Positions 1-6,189 of a DNA stretch of 25,518 nt are shown in pieces (position 1 is the stretch's first letter; each line of letters begins with the position of its first letter). The position numbers and the translations under genes were made by a program. This stretch comes from DATKSG01 sp035531775 (GTDB lineage: Bacteria; Actinomycetota; Acidimicrobiia; Acidimicrobiales; UBA8190). The stretch is taken from contig DATKSG010000092.1 of NCBI GenBank assembly GCA_035531775.1, forward strand, positions 1-25,518, read 5' to 3'. Under the pieces are notes generated by a model. That model was not told the DNA's origin, made no database searches, and worked only from the letters and a program-made list of their open reading frames with translations.

Positions 1-118
1 CCTGGGCGGCCAGATGTCCCGGCCCGGCGGTGATGTGGGTCGAGCCGGCCAGGCCGAAGCTGGTCGACATGGCGGCCACCACCACCAAGCCGGCGGCGGG
101 AGCTACCCAGCGGGGCAT
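1..118 (-). CDS. Secreted protein, N-terminal part (runs off the window)
   Basis: Only the first ~39 codons are inside the window, read leftwards from the ATG at 118. They encode Met-Pro-Arg-Trp followed by a hydrophobic run rich in Ala, Val and Leu and then small residues (FGLAGS), which looks like a Sec signal peptide. An in-frame ATG at 196 and a GTG at 169 would add a basic 17-26 residue N-extension. I chose 118 because it puts the Arg directly before the hydrophobic core, but no good ribosome-binding site supports either start. There is no stop codon in this frame up to 196. The mature protein lies outside, so its function cannot be named. It is divergent from the HhH-like gene at 276. 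Confidence 0.45.
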   Translation of the reverse strand, partial: MPRWVAPAAGLVVVAAMSTSFGLAGSTHITAGPGHLAAQ

Positions 119-262
119 ACGGCGATCGGAATTGGGCGGGCTCGAGCGGGGGATTCGTCGTCTCTGCACGTCCAGTGAGTGCAGCGCCGACGCCATGATC
201 AACCGGCCGAACCGTGTTTGTCGGTGAGAATTGTCACCGGACCGTCACGGGACCGTCCGTCT

Positions 263-268
263 AGCGTC
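263..268 (+). promoter_or_regulatory. Putative -10 box (TAGCGT) for a leaderless mRNA
   Basis: TAGCGT fits the actinobacterial TANNNT -10 consensus and ends 7 nt before the GTG at 276, so transcription could begin on the start codon. No convincing -35 box is seen. Just upstream, GGACCGTC occurs twice (239-246 and 250-257), a short direct repeat of unknown meaning. Confidence 0.4.
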
Positions 269-275
269 GCCACCT

Positions 276-878
276 GTGGCGTCGGATCGCACAGTGCGTC
301 GGTTCCTGCGGGGCTGGCGCAAGCGCTACCCGTTCCCGGTCGAGTGGGTGGATGACCGGGCCAACAAGCAGCTGCGCCGGGCGGAGGACGCCTGGATGGC
401 CCAGTTCGCCGGGGCAACGGCCTTGAAGCGGCGCCAGGTGGCAGCCGTCGTGGCGTGGCACGGCGCAAGCCCGTTCGGACTCGGCGCCGGCGGCGTGGAC
501 GTCGACACGCCGGCCCATGTGCGCCGGTGTGTTCGAGCGGCGCTGGCGGCCAATGGGGCCGACGAAGCGCTCGAACGGCTGGTCGGTGCCGGTGGGGTGG
601 CGGGCTGGGAGCCGTCGCTGGCCAGCGCCGTGCTGGCTGCCTGTCGCCCCGATCTCTATGCCGTGGGGGACAAGGGCACACTCAGGGCGCTCGAAGCGCT
701 CGGTCTGCTCGTCCGGCGCGACCACCACGCCGCTCTCGGGCCCCTCGACTGGTGGCCCTATCAGCGCGAGTGCCGCCGCCTGGCCGAGGTGTCGGACCTG
801 TCGCTTCGCCAAGTGGCCCAAGCGCTACGCGCCGGGTCCGACCGCGCCCCGGCGCTGCCCACGGCACCGATGCGGTGA
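276..878 (+). CDS. HhH-GPD-fold-like hypothetical protein
   Basis: About 200 residues, soluble, without signal peptide or membrane segment. The second half reads like the helix-hairpin-helix part of DNA-glycosylase-fold proteins: a Gly-rich turn (VGAGGVAGWEPSLASAVLAAC), then a Pro-Asp-Leu-Tyr-Ala-Val-Gly-Asp-Lys segment preceding a helix (TLRALEALGL), then a helix with W-x-x-Y-x-x-x-C-x-x-LA. In the relatives I know of, this pattern is A-S-A-[IV]-L ... P-D-x-[FY]-x-V-x-D. I see no clear catalytic Lys/Asp pair that would establish glycosylase activity, so a repair role is only a possibility. The frame is open from a TTG at 231. GTG 276 is preferred because a TANNNT box sits 7 nt upstream. It is convergent with the propeller gene that ends at 901. 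Confidence 0.6.
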   Translation: MASDRTVRRFLRGWRKRYPFPVEWVDDRANKQLRRAEDAWMAQFAGATALKRRQVAAVVAWHGASPFGLGAGGVDVDTPAHVRRCVRAALAANGADEALERLVGAGGVAGWEPSLASAVLAACRPDLYAVGDKGTLRALEALGLLVRRDHHAALGPLDWWPYQRECRRLAEVSDLSLRQVAQALRAGSDRAPALPTAPMR

Positions 879-900
879 CCCGGCCGCTGGTGACCTGGCG

Positions 901-2622
901 TCAGGGCGTGGACGGGATGGCTAGCGCCGTGGTGAAGGACCAGATGCCGAAGTTCTGGGGCGGGACGTCCTCGCTGCCGGCCATGCCGTAGCCGGTTCCG
1001 CCGCCGAAGAAGATGCTCTGCCCGGCGATGGATGTACCCGACGAGGCAGCCGCCGCAATGGGCGACACCCACAGCTGGGTGCCGGTGTCGGCGTCGAAGG
1101 CCTCGTTGGCGAAGCTGGTGGTCGAGGGAGCGAAGACGACGCCGTTGGTGTAGCTGGCCGGCGCGTACGTGGGAGTGGTGAGAGGGGCCTGCCACACCAC
1201 GGTTCCGGTGGCGGCGTCCACGGCGTGCAGTGCGGTGGCCCGCAGCGGGTCACAGCCGGTGGTGTTCGGGGCCGGGGGAAAGCCAGGCGCGCACACCAAG
1301 CCGGTGTCGGGGAAGGTACCCGTAGGTGCGCTCTTGTCACCTTGGATGCCGCCCCCGGCCAAGGGGGAGAGGATGGCCGACGTGAGAAACACCGTGGGGC
1401 GCCCGTTGGCCATGCCCAGCGCCGGCGAGCCGATGAAGCCACCGATGCCGCCGGGGCCGACGTTGTAGTTGCCTGACTGGGCGGCGTGAACCTGCCACAC
1501 CAGGTGGCCCGACTCGTCGAGGCCGTAGACGAAGCCGGACTTGCCGCCCTCGATGACGAGTGGCTCGGTGCCCGCCGACGTGGGCAGCGGCGCGGTGATG
1601 ATCGGTGACGCACCGAAGTCGTCGTCGTAGACCGACGGTGGATTGGTGGACGGGTCGTAGTCGTAGCCGTTGGGTGGCTCGTGGAAGGCCCAGGATTCGT
1701 TCCCGGTGGTGGCGTCCACGGCGATCAGGGCCTCGGGGTAGCTGAACTGCGAGGGGCGATTGCAATCACCCACGCCGAACACGGCCATGCCGTCGCCCGA
1801 CAGCGCCGAGGTGTCGAGGGCCGGGGAGGACCAGACGTCACCGCAACCGGAGTCGGTGTTGTCGTCCTGGCGCGACGAGAGCGTGTGCTGGGTCTGGTTG
1901 GTGGCCGGCAGGTACTTCCACAGCAGGGCGCCGGTCCCGGCGTTGAAGGCGATGAGGCCGGGGGTGGTGCCGGTGGCGCCGTTGGAGTCACTCCCCACGA
2001 TGAGCTCGGCTGGGTTGGCCGCTACGTCCAGTACCGGGGACGACTCGATCTCGGTGGGGCTCTTCACGTGGACCGGGTCGACGTCTTGGTGCCACAGGCA
2101 CGTGCCGGTGGTGGCATCGAGGGCGTAGAGCGTCCCGCCGCCGCCGAAGTACACCACCGGACCCACCCGGCTCGGCACGGTGCCCACGGCGGCCGACGAG
2201 GTGATCTCGCCGTACGACGGCTGGTGCTGGTCGGCGTAGCCGCAGGTGTTGGCGCCGGACTCAATGTTGAAGGTCCAGGCCCCGACGCCGGTGGCGGCGC
2301 TCACGGCGTGGAAGAGGCCGTTGTAGTCACCGACATACAGAAGACCGCCGGACTCGATGGGCTCGGCCGTGACCGCCGCCCCGCCGGTGGAGGCGAACCA
2401 GGCCAGGTGCAGGCCCGGCGCGTCGAGCTGGCTCACCGTCGAGCAGCCGTTGGCGCTGTGGCCGGCGTCGTGCTGGTACATGGGCCACGCAGCCGTGCAC
2501 GAGGACGTGCTCGGCGCGCCCGTGGTCCCGCTGGTCATGACCGCCGCTCCGAGCAGCGCCGTCATGGCAGCACCGCTCACCAGCATCCGACGTAGGACGG
2601 CGCCGCCCGCCACCTGGAACAT
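901..2622 (-). CDS. Secreted PQQ-type beta-propeller protein (A')
   Basis: 573 residues. The N-terminus (basic MFQVAGGAVLRRM, then a hydrophobic Ala/Leu/Val stretch) is a signal peptide, so the protein is exported. The body repeats the PQQ/quinoprotein blade signature, [LV]-x-A-[FLV]-[DN]-x-x-T-G-x-x-x-W, at least seven times (for example LYALDATTGTCLW, LIAFNAGTGALLW, LHAVDAATGTVVW), consistent with a seven- or eight-bladed propeller. There is no CxxCH haem motif and I cannot identify a complete PQQ/Ca active site, so it may be a binding scaffold rather than a dehydrogenase. It is a paralogue of the 6186-8207 protein: both mature proteins open with SSC-x-A-[AS]-WPMYQHD-x-x-HS-x-x-GCSTVS. ATG 2622 has AAGAGG at suitable spacing. 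A hairpin (2654-2683) separates it from B', so it may be transcribed on its own. Confidence 0.85.
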   Translation of the reverse strand: MFQVAGGAVLRRMLVSGAAMTALLGAAVMTSGTTGAPSTSSCTAAWPMYQHDAGHSANGCSTVSQLDAPGLHLAWFASTGGAAVTAEPIESGGLLYVGDYNGLFHAVSAATGVGAWTFNIESGANTCGYADQHQPSYGEITSSAAVGTVPSRVGPVVYFGGGGTLYALDATTGTCLWHQDVDPVHVKSPTEIESSPVLDVAANPAELIVGSDSNGATGTTPGLIAFNAGTGALLWKYLPATNQTQHTLSSRQDDNTDSGCGDVWSSPALDTSALSGDGMAVFGVGDCNRPSQFSYPEALIAVDATTGNESWAFHEPPNGYDYDPSTNPPSVYDDDFGASPIITAPLPTSAGTEPLVIEGGKSGFVYGLDESGHLVWQVHAAQSGNYNVGPGGIGGFIGSPALGMANGRPTVFLTSAILSPLAGGGIQGDKSAPTGTFPDTGLVCAPGFPPAPNTTGCDPLRATALHAVDAATGTVVWQAPLTTPTYAPASYTNGVVFAPSTTSFANEAFDADTGTQLWVSPIAAAASSGTSIAGQSIFFGGGTGYGMAGSEDVPPQNFGIWSFTTALAIPSTP

Positions 2623-2653
2623 GTCCGCCTCTTTTCACTTGGTCGAGATGAGG

Positions 2654-2683
2654 GGGCGGGGCCGCACCGCCGCGGCCCCGCCC
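2654..2683 (-). terminator. GC-rich hairpin between B' and A'
   Basis: GGGCGGGGCCGC (2654-2665) pairs perfectly with GCGGCCCCGCCC (2672-2683) around a 6-nt loop. It lies downstream of the B' stop codon and upstream of the A' start, both on the minus strand. There is no T-run, so it could be a terminator or attenuator that makes A' expression differ from B', or an mRNA-stabilising stem. Confidence 0.5.
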
Positions 2684-2710
2684 TCTTGTTGCTGTGGTGC
2701 TGCTGTCCGC

Positions 2711-3931
2711 TCAGCAGCCGCCAGGGTTCGGGCCCACCTGGCCGGGGTCGACACCTGTCGTCCCCGTCTGGTTGACGTAGACACCGCAGGTGCCCACGTA
2801 GGTGCCCGGCATGTAGAAGATCGGCGAACGCTGGGGGTCGGGGTCCTGATACGTCTGGATGCCCGGCTCGGCGTTCATGTTGGTAGGGGTGCCCGACCGG
2901 TACTGGTCGAGGCCGCCGTTGCCACACGACTCGCTGCCGCCGCCACCGCTCGAGCAGTTTCTGGGCTCGGTGGTGCTGGCCGGCGTGTCGTTGTGGTACA
3001 CGTCGTTGCTCGTCTGGCGGGCGCCCTGGCCCGTGCACGGCGTGGAGGCGTTGGTCCCGCACCCGTGGTACACGGTCTGCTGCTGGGTGGTCCCCTCGGC
3101 GCAGATGCCGTCGGCGCAGAAACCGATGGAGAGGTTGAGGAGACCCTCGGGGTTGGTGGCCGTGGGTGTATTGCCGGCGTTCTGCGGCGTCAGCGACAGC
3201 GTGGTGCCTCCACCGTCGGAAGGCCCGACCACCGAGCCGGCCGAGTGGCACGTGGTGCTCGGGTTGTCAGGGCACGGCCCGTTCACACCGGACACGCCGT
3301 CGTGCTCGCCGTTGTCGGTGTTGTCGTCCATGCCGAAGTAGACGAGCAGCCCGTTGGCCACGATGTCCTGGTAGTCCACGGCACCGCCGGTGGCAGGGGC
3401 GAACGTGTTGACCGGCGTGTTGGTGTCCTCGCACGGACTTCCGAGGGCCAGGACGATCGGGCAGTACAGGGCGTAGTAGTCGTACTGCGACGAGAAGCCG
3501 ATGCCGGAGGCGTTGCTGCCACAGCCGGTGCCGGTTCCCCCGCCGGTGCCGGCGGTGTTGGCGGCCAGACACCCCGAGTGCGGGGAGCCGGAATAGCCGG
3601 GCTCACCGAGGCTCAAGATGAAGGGGATGCCCTTCGAGTTGCGGTCGATCGGGACTTGGTTGTTGCCCCATTCGACGTAGCGGGTGTTGCCCGGTGAGGC
3701 GTCGCCCTGGCTGGTGCCGCCGCTCTCGACGTTGACGGCCACGTTGTGGCAACCCTGGTCGGTCTGCCCGGCCGGGGTGCTCCAGGCCGAGGAGTTGGGG
3801 TAACAATCCTGCTGACCCGGCTGGTACCCGCCGCCGCTGACCGCCGCCGACACCCCCGCCCACAAGGCCACCGCCAGGGCCACTGCTCCGACCCCCGACG
3901 CGGCCAGACCCGCCCGCCTACCTGTGCTCAT
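2711..3931 (-). CDS. Cys-rich secreted protein of unknown family (B')
   Basis: 406 residues from ATG 3931 (an adjacent GTG at 3934 is possible), preceded by the strong site GGGCGGGAGGAG. The N-terminus has a short basic region and a hydrophobic stretch ending near AVS, a signal peptide. The mature part is rich in Gly, Ser, Thr and Asn and has 16 cysteines, an even number consistent with disulfides outside the cytoplasm. It is a paralogue of B (4603-6108). Shared blocks include YQPGQ-x-x-C at the mature N-terminus, GCHN-x-A-x-NVESGGT, NTRYVE, the acidic segment LDDN/MDDN...DNGEHDG, GPSDGG, CADGIC, TTQQ, and the identical stretch QTYQDPDPQRSP near the C-terminus, followed by PG-x-Y-x-GTCG-x-Y. 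I recognise no domain. The acidic Asp/Glu/Asn-rich block might bind a divalent metal (inference). Confidence 0.75.
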   Translation of the reverse strand: MSTGRRAGLAASGVGAVALAVALWAGVSAAVSGGGYQPGQQDCYPNSSAWSTPAGQTDQGCHNVAVNVESGGTSQGDASPGNTRYVEWGNNQVPIDRNSKGIPFILSLGEPGYSGSPHSGCLAANTAGTGGGTGTGCGSNASGIGFSSQYDYYALYCPIVLALGSPCEDTNTPVNTFAPATGGAVDYQDIVANGLLVYFGMDDNTDNGEHDGVSGVNGPCPDNPSTTCHSAGSVVGPSDGGGTTLSLTPQNAGNTPTATNPEGLLNLSIGFCADGICAEGTTQQQTVYHGCGTNASTPCTGQGARQTSNDVYHNDTPASTTEPRNCSSGGGGSESCGNGGLDQYRSGTPTNMNAEPGIQTYQDPDPQRSPIFYMPGTYVGTCGVYVNQTGTTGVDPGQVGPNPGGC

Positions 3932-3962
3932 CACTTGCTCCTCCCGCCCCCGAGCTGAGTGT

Positions 3963-4013
3963 GCACATGTGCGTTCCGCCGCACCTGTGGGGCGATCCTG
4001 ACATCGACGTCAG
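3963..4013. promoter_or_regulatory. Dyad-rich control region between B' and the F420-type gene
   Basis: The divergent intergenic stretch 3932-4132 holds a perfect 10-bp palindrome GCACATGTGC (3963-3972) and a 16-bp near-perfect palindrome CTGACATCGACGTCAG (3998-4013, one mismatched base pair). A further ACTCCGGAGT palindrome lies near 4040. These are candidate operators for one or both flanking genes. No regulator is known. Confidence 0.35.
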
Positions 4014-4120
4014 TTGGTGTCATGGCTCCGGGGCGAGAACTCCGGAGTCCCCCGTACGGAGCTCCCGCTCGTAGAGGCTCACGACGCCTGCGGTGCTGGG
4101 CCAGGCTGGCGGCCGTGTCC

Positions 4121-4126
4121 TACCGT
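4121..4126 (+). promoter_or_regulatory. Putative -10 box (TACCGT) for a leaderless mRNA
   Basis: TACCGT matches TANNNT and ends exactly 6 nt before the ATG at 4133, the spacing expected when the transcript begins at the start codon. No Shine-Dalgarno motif precedes the ATG, in contrast with the strong ones on the flanking minus-strand genes. Confidence 0.5.
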
Positions 4127-4132
4127 GGGGCC

Positions 4133-4579
4133 ATGACGCTCGAAGGTGACTATGAACCGAGCACCTGGGACTGGGTGCGTGGCCAGGTGGACGCCTACGA
4201 ACGCTCGGGTGGCCATGAGGCCACCACGTTGTTGGACACGGGCCTGCCGGTGATCATCATCACCATGCGCGGCGGCCGCACCGGCAAGATCCGCAAGGCG
4301 CCGGTCATGCGGGTCGAGCACCGAGGCGAGTATGCGCTGGTGGCCTCCAAGGGGGGCGACCCCAGGCACCCCGGCTGGTACGCCAACCTGCTGGCCCACC
4401 CGGACGAGGTCCGCATCCAGGACGGTCCCGAGCTCTTCGACGTGGACATCCGAGAGGTCGACGGCGAGGAGCGCGACGAGTGGTGGCACCGGGCCGTAGC
4501 GGCCTACCCGCCATATGACGAGTACCAGGCCAACACCACTCGCCGTATCCCGGTGCTGGTGGCCACGCCCAAGTCGTAG
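4133..4579 (+). CDS. Nitroreductase-family deazaflavin (F420)-dependent oxidoreductase
   Basis: 148 residues, the usual size for the Ddn/DUF385 split-barrel family. The diagnostic core is present: TMRGGRTGKIRKAPVMRV (family form TT-x-GRKSGK-x-R-x-x-P), then YALVASKGGDPRHPGWYANLLAHPDEVRIQ (family form VASKGG-x-x-x-HP-x-W-x-x-NL). These residues form the F420 phosphate and cofactor pocket in characterised members. The family uses reduced coenzyme F420 to reduce quinones or nitro and unsaturated compounds; the substrate here is unknown. The open frame extends upstream to 3959, but ATG 4133 aligns with the family N-terminus and has a leaderless-type -10 box 6 nt upstream. It is the only plus-strand gene inside the A-B-B'-A' block and is convergent with B, 23 nt apart. 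Confidence 0.88.
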   Translation: MTLEGDYEPSTWDWVRGQVDAYERSGGHEATTLLDTGLPVIIITMRGGRTGKIRKAPVMRVEHRGEYALVASKGGDPRHPGWYANLLAHPDEVRIQDGPELFDVDIREVDGEERDEWWHRAVAAYPPYDEYQANTTRRIPVLVATPKS

Positions 4580-4602
4580 TTCGGCGGAGGCGCCGGGGAC
4601 CC

Positions 4603-6108
4603 TCAGCAGCTCGGGTCTGGCGCCTCGACGATCCAGCCCGGATTGGGGTCGGCCACGGCGCCGCCGGTCACGGTGCTCACCACGCCGGGGTTCCCGTCGT
4701 TCGCATACGCCCCGCACGTGCCGGCGTAGAGGCCCGGAGTGCCGAACGGCACCGCCGGCGAGCGCTGGGGGTCGGGGTCCTGGTAGGTCTGCACCCCGGG
4801 CTCGTTGTTCACCTGAGGTGGCGTCTGTTGCCGGTACGCATTGGCCCCCCCACTGTTGGGTGAGCCATTGGAGTTGGTGAGGCACGGCTGCTCGGTGGAG
4901 GAGTACGGGCCACCCGCGCTGCAATTCGATGCCTCGGCGGTACTCGACGGCGTGTTGTTCTGGAACGAATCGGTGCTCGGGGCGGTGCCTGGTGCGCATT
5001 GGTCGTCAGCCGCGTTGTTCTGCGGGTTGGTGGCGCCGTCGGTGCCGTGCTGCGTGGAGGTGTTGCCGGCCGGATTGCAGCCGTAATAGATGGTGTTCTG
5101 CTGCGTGGTGATCCCGTCGCAGATGCCGTCGGCACACATGCCGAAGGAGTAGTTGACGAGCCCTTCGGGGTGCGACGGGGTGGGCGTCGTCGGGTGCTGG
5201 GCCCACTGGGGAGTGAAGCTCAGGACCATGGCGCCGCCATCGGACGGACCGTTGACGGCACCGTCGGTGTTGGTGTTGCTCTGACCGTTCGGATTGCAGT
5301 TGGGATCACTCGAACTGGTGGGGCATCCATTGCCGGTCCCTGCGCATCGAGCTTGGCTTACGGTGGCGCTGGTGGCCGGGTTGGCCTGGTTGCAGGCATC
5401 GAAGCCGTCGTGTTCGCCGTTGTCTACCCAGTTGTCGTCAAGGCTGGCGTAGACGAGCACGCCGTTCTGCACGATCGGCTCGACGTTCGCTCCGGTGCCG
5501 AGGTCTGGAGTCACGGTGGTGTAGCCCGGTGGCGAGGGGTCTTCACAGGGGTGACCGGCGGCGGCCACTACCGGGCAGTAGAACTGGTAGAAGTCGTAGT
5601 TGGCCTCGAAACCGAGACCACCGGGGTTGTTGCCACACCCGTACGGGCTGTTCTCGGTACCCGGTCCCGAAGGCTGCGGAATGTCGTTTGGCCCGCTGTT
5701 CTGGGGATCGGGCGTGTACCCGGTGCCGTCGGTGTTGGCCGAGATACACCCGGCATGAGGGCCTCCGGTGGTGCCGGGCTGCCCGGGGTTGAAGATGAAG
5801 GGCAAGTACCGCTGCGAGTTGGGGTCGTTGCCGGCCGAGTCGCTTCCCACCTCCACGTACCGGGTGTTGTCGTTGTTGGGGTTGCCGTTGGTGGTGCCGC
5901 CACTCTCCACGTTGATCGCCGCGTTGTGGCAACCGGGATAGGTCTCGTTGGCCGGAGTGTTCCAGGCGTTGGCATTCCACGGGCAATTGTTCTGTCCCGG
6001 CTGGTAGGGAGAGCTGTTCGCCACGGCCACGCCACCCCACGCGGCGAGCACCACGGCCATGGCCCCGATGCCCGACGCCAGTACCGTCGCCCGCTTCCGC
6101 CTGTTCAT
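4603..6108 (-). CDS. Cys-rich secreted protein of unknown family (B)
   Basis: 501 residues from ATG 6108, which has GGGCGGGAGGAG 8 nt upstream. The frame stays open to 6360, but that part lies over the A gene. MNRRKR followed by a hydrophobic Ala/Val stretch ending near VAVANS is a signal peptide. The mature protein starts with PYQPGQ-x-x-C and has 18 cysteines, so probably an oxidised extracellular fold. It is a longer paralogue of B': the extra length sits mostly in Asn/Gly/Pro/Ser-rich linkers, while the shared blocks stay in register (CHN-A-NVESGGT, NTRYVE, YGCG-N, YDFYQFYCPVV, PCED, DNGEHDG, GPSDGG, CADGIC, QTYQDPDPQRSP, GTCG). No known domain is seen. It lies 77 nt after propeller A on the same strand but has its own promoter. 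Confidence 0.78.
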   Translation of the reverse strand: MNRRKRATVLASGIGAMAVVLAAWGGVAVANSSPYQPGQNNCPWNANAWNTPANETYPGCHNAAINVESGGTTNGNPNNDNTRYVEVGSDSAGNDPNSQRYLPFIFNPGQPGTTGGPHAGCISANTDGTGYTPDPQNSGPNDIPQPSGPGTENSPYGCGNNPGGLGFEANYDFYQFYCPVVAAAGHPCEDPSPPGYTTVTPDLGTGANVEPIVQNGVLVYASLDDNWVDNGEHDGFDACNQANPATSATVSQARCAGTGNGCPTSSSDPNCNPNGQSNTNTDGAVNGPSDGGAMVLSFTPQWAQHPTTPTPSHPEGLVNYSFGMCADGICDGITTQQNTIYYGCNPAGNTSTQHGTDGATNPQNNAADDQCAPGTAPSTDSFQNNTPSSTAEASNCSAGGPYSSTEQPCLTNSNGSPNSGGANAYRQQTPPQVNNEPGVQTYQDPDPQRSPAVPFGTPGLYAGTCGAYANDGNPGVVSTVTGGAVADPNPGWIVEAPDPSC

Positions 6109-6160
6109 CACGTAGCTCCTCCCGCCCAGAGCATGAGTGGTGCCGCCGCACCGCGCCGTG

Positions 6161-6189
6161 AACCTAACAACGCGCCTCTTGGCCGTCAA
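6161..6189 (-). promoter_or_regulatory. Sigma-70-type promoter for B, overlapping the stop codon of A
   Basis: On the minus strand, TTGACG (6189-6184) and TAGGTT (6166-6161) are separated by exactly 17 nt, a near-consensus housekeeping promoter. Transcription would start near 6154, giving a ~45-nt leader before ATG 6108. The TGA of gene A (6188-6186) lies inside the -35 hexamer, so B can be expressed independently of A. Confidence 0.6.

Noticed and set aside
2357..3697. Long plus-strand open frame opposite A' and B'
   Set aside because: It spans two minus-strand genes that have signal peptides and blade motifs. Its composition is the Arg/Val/Gly-rich shadow typical of high-GC antisense frames and it has no recognisable domain.
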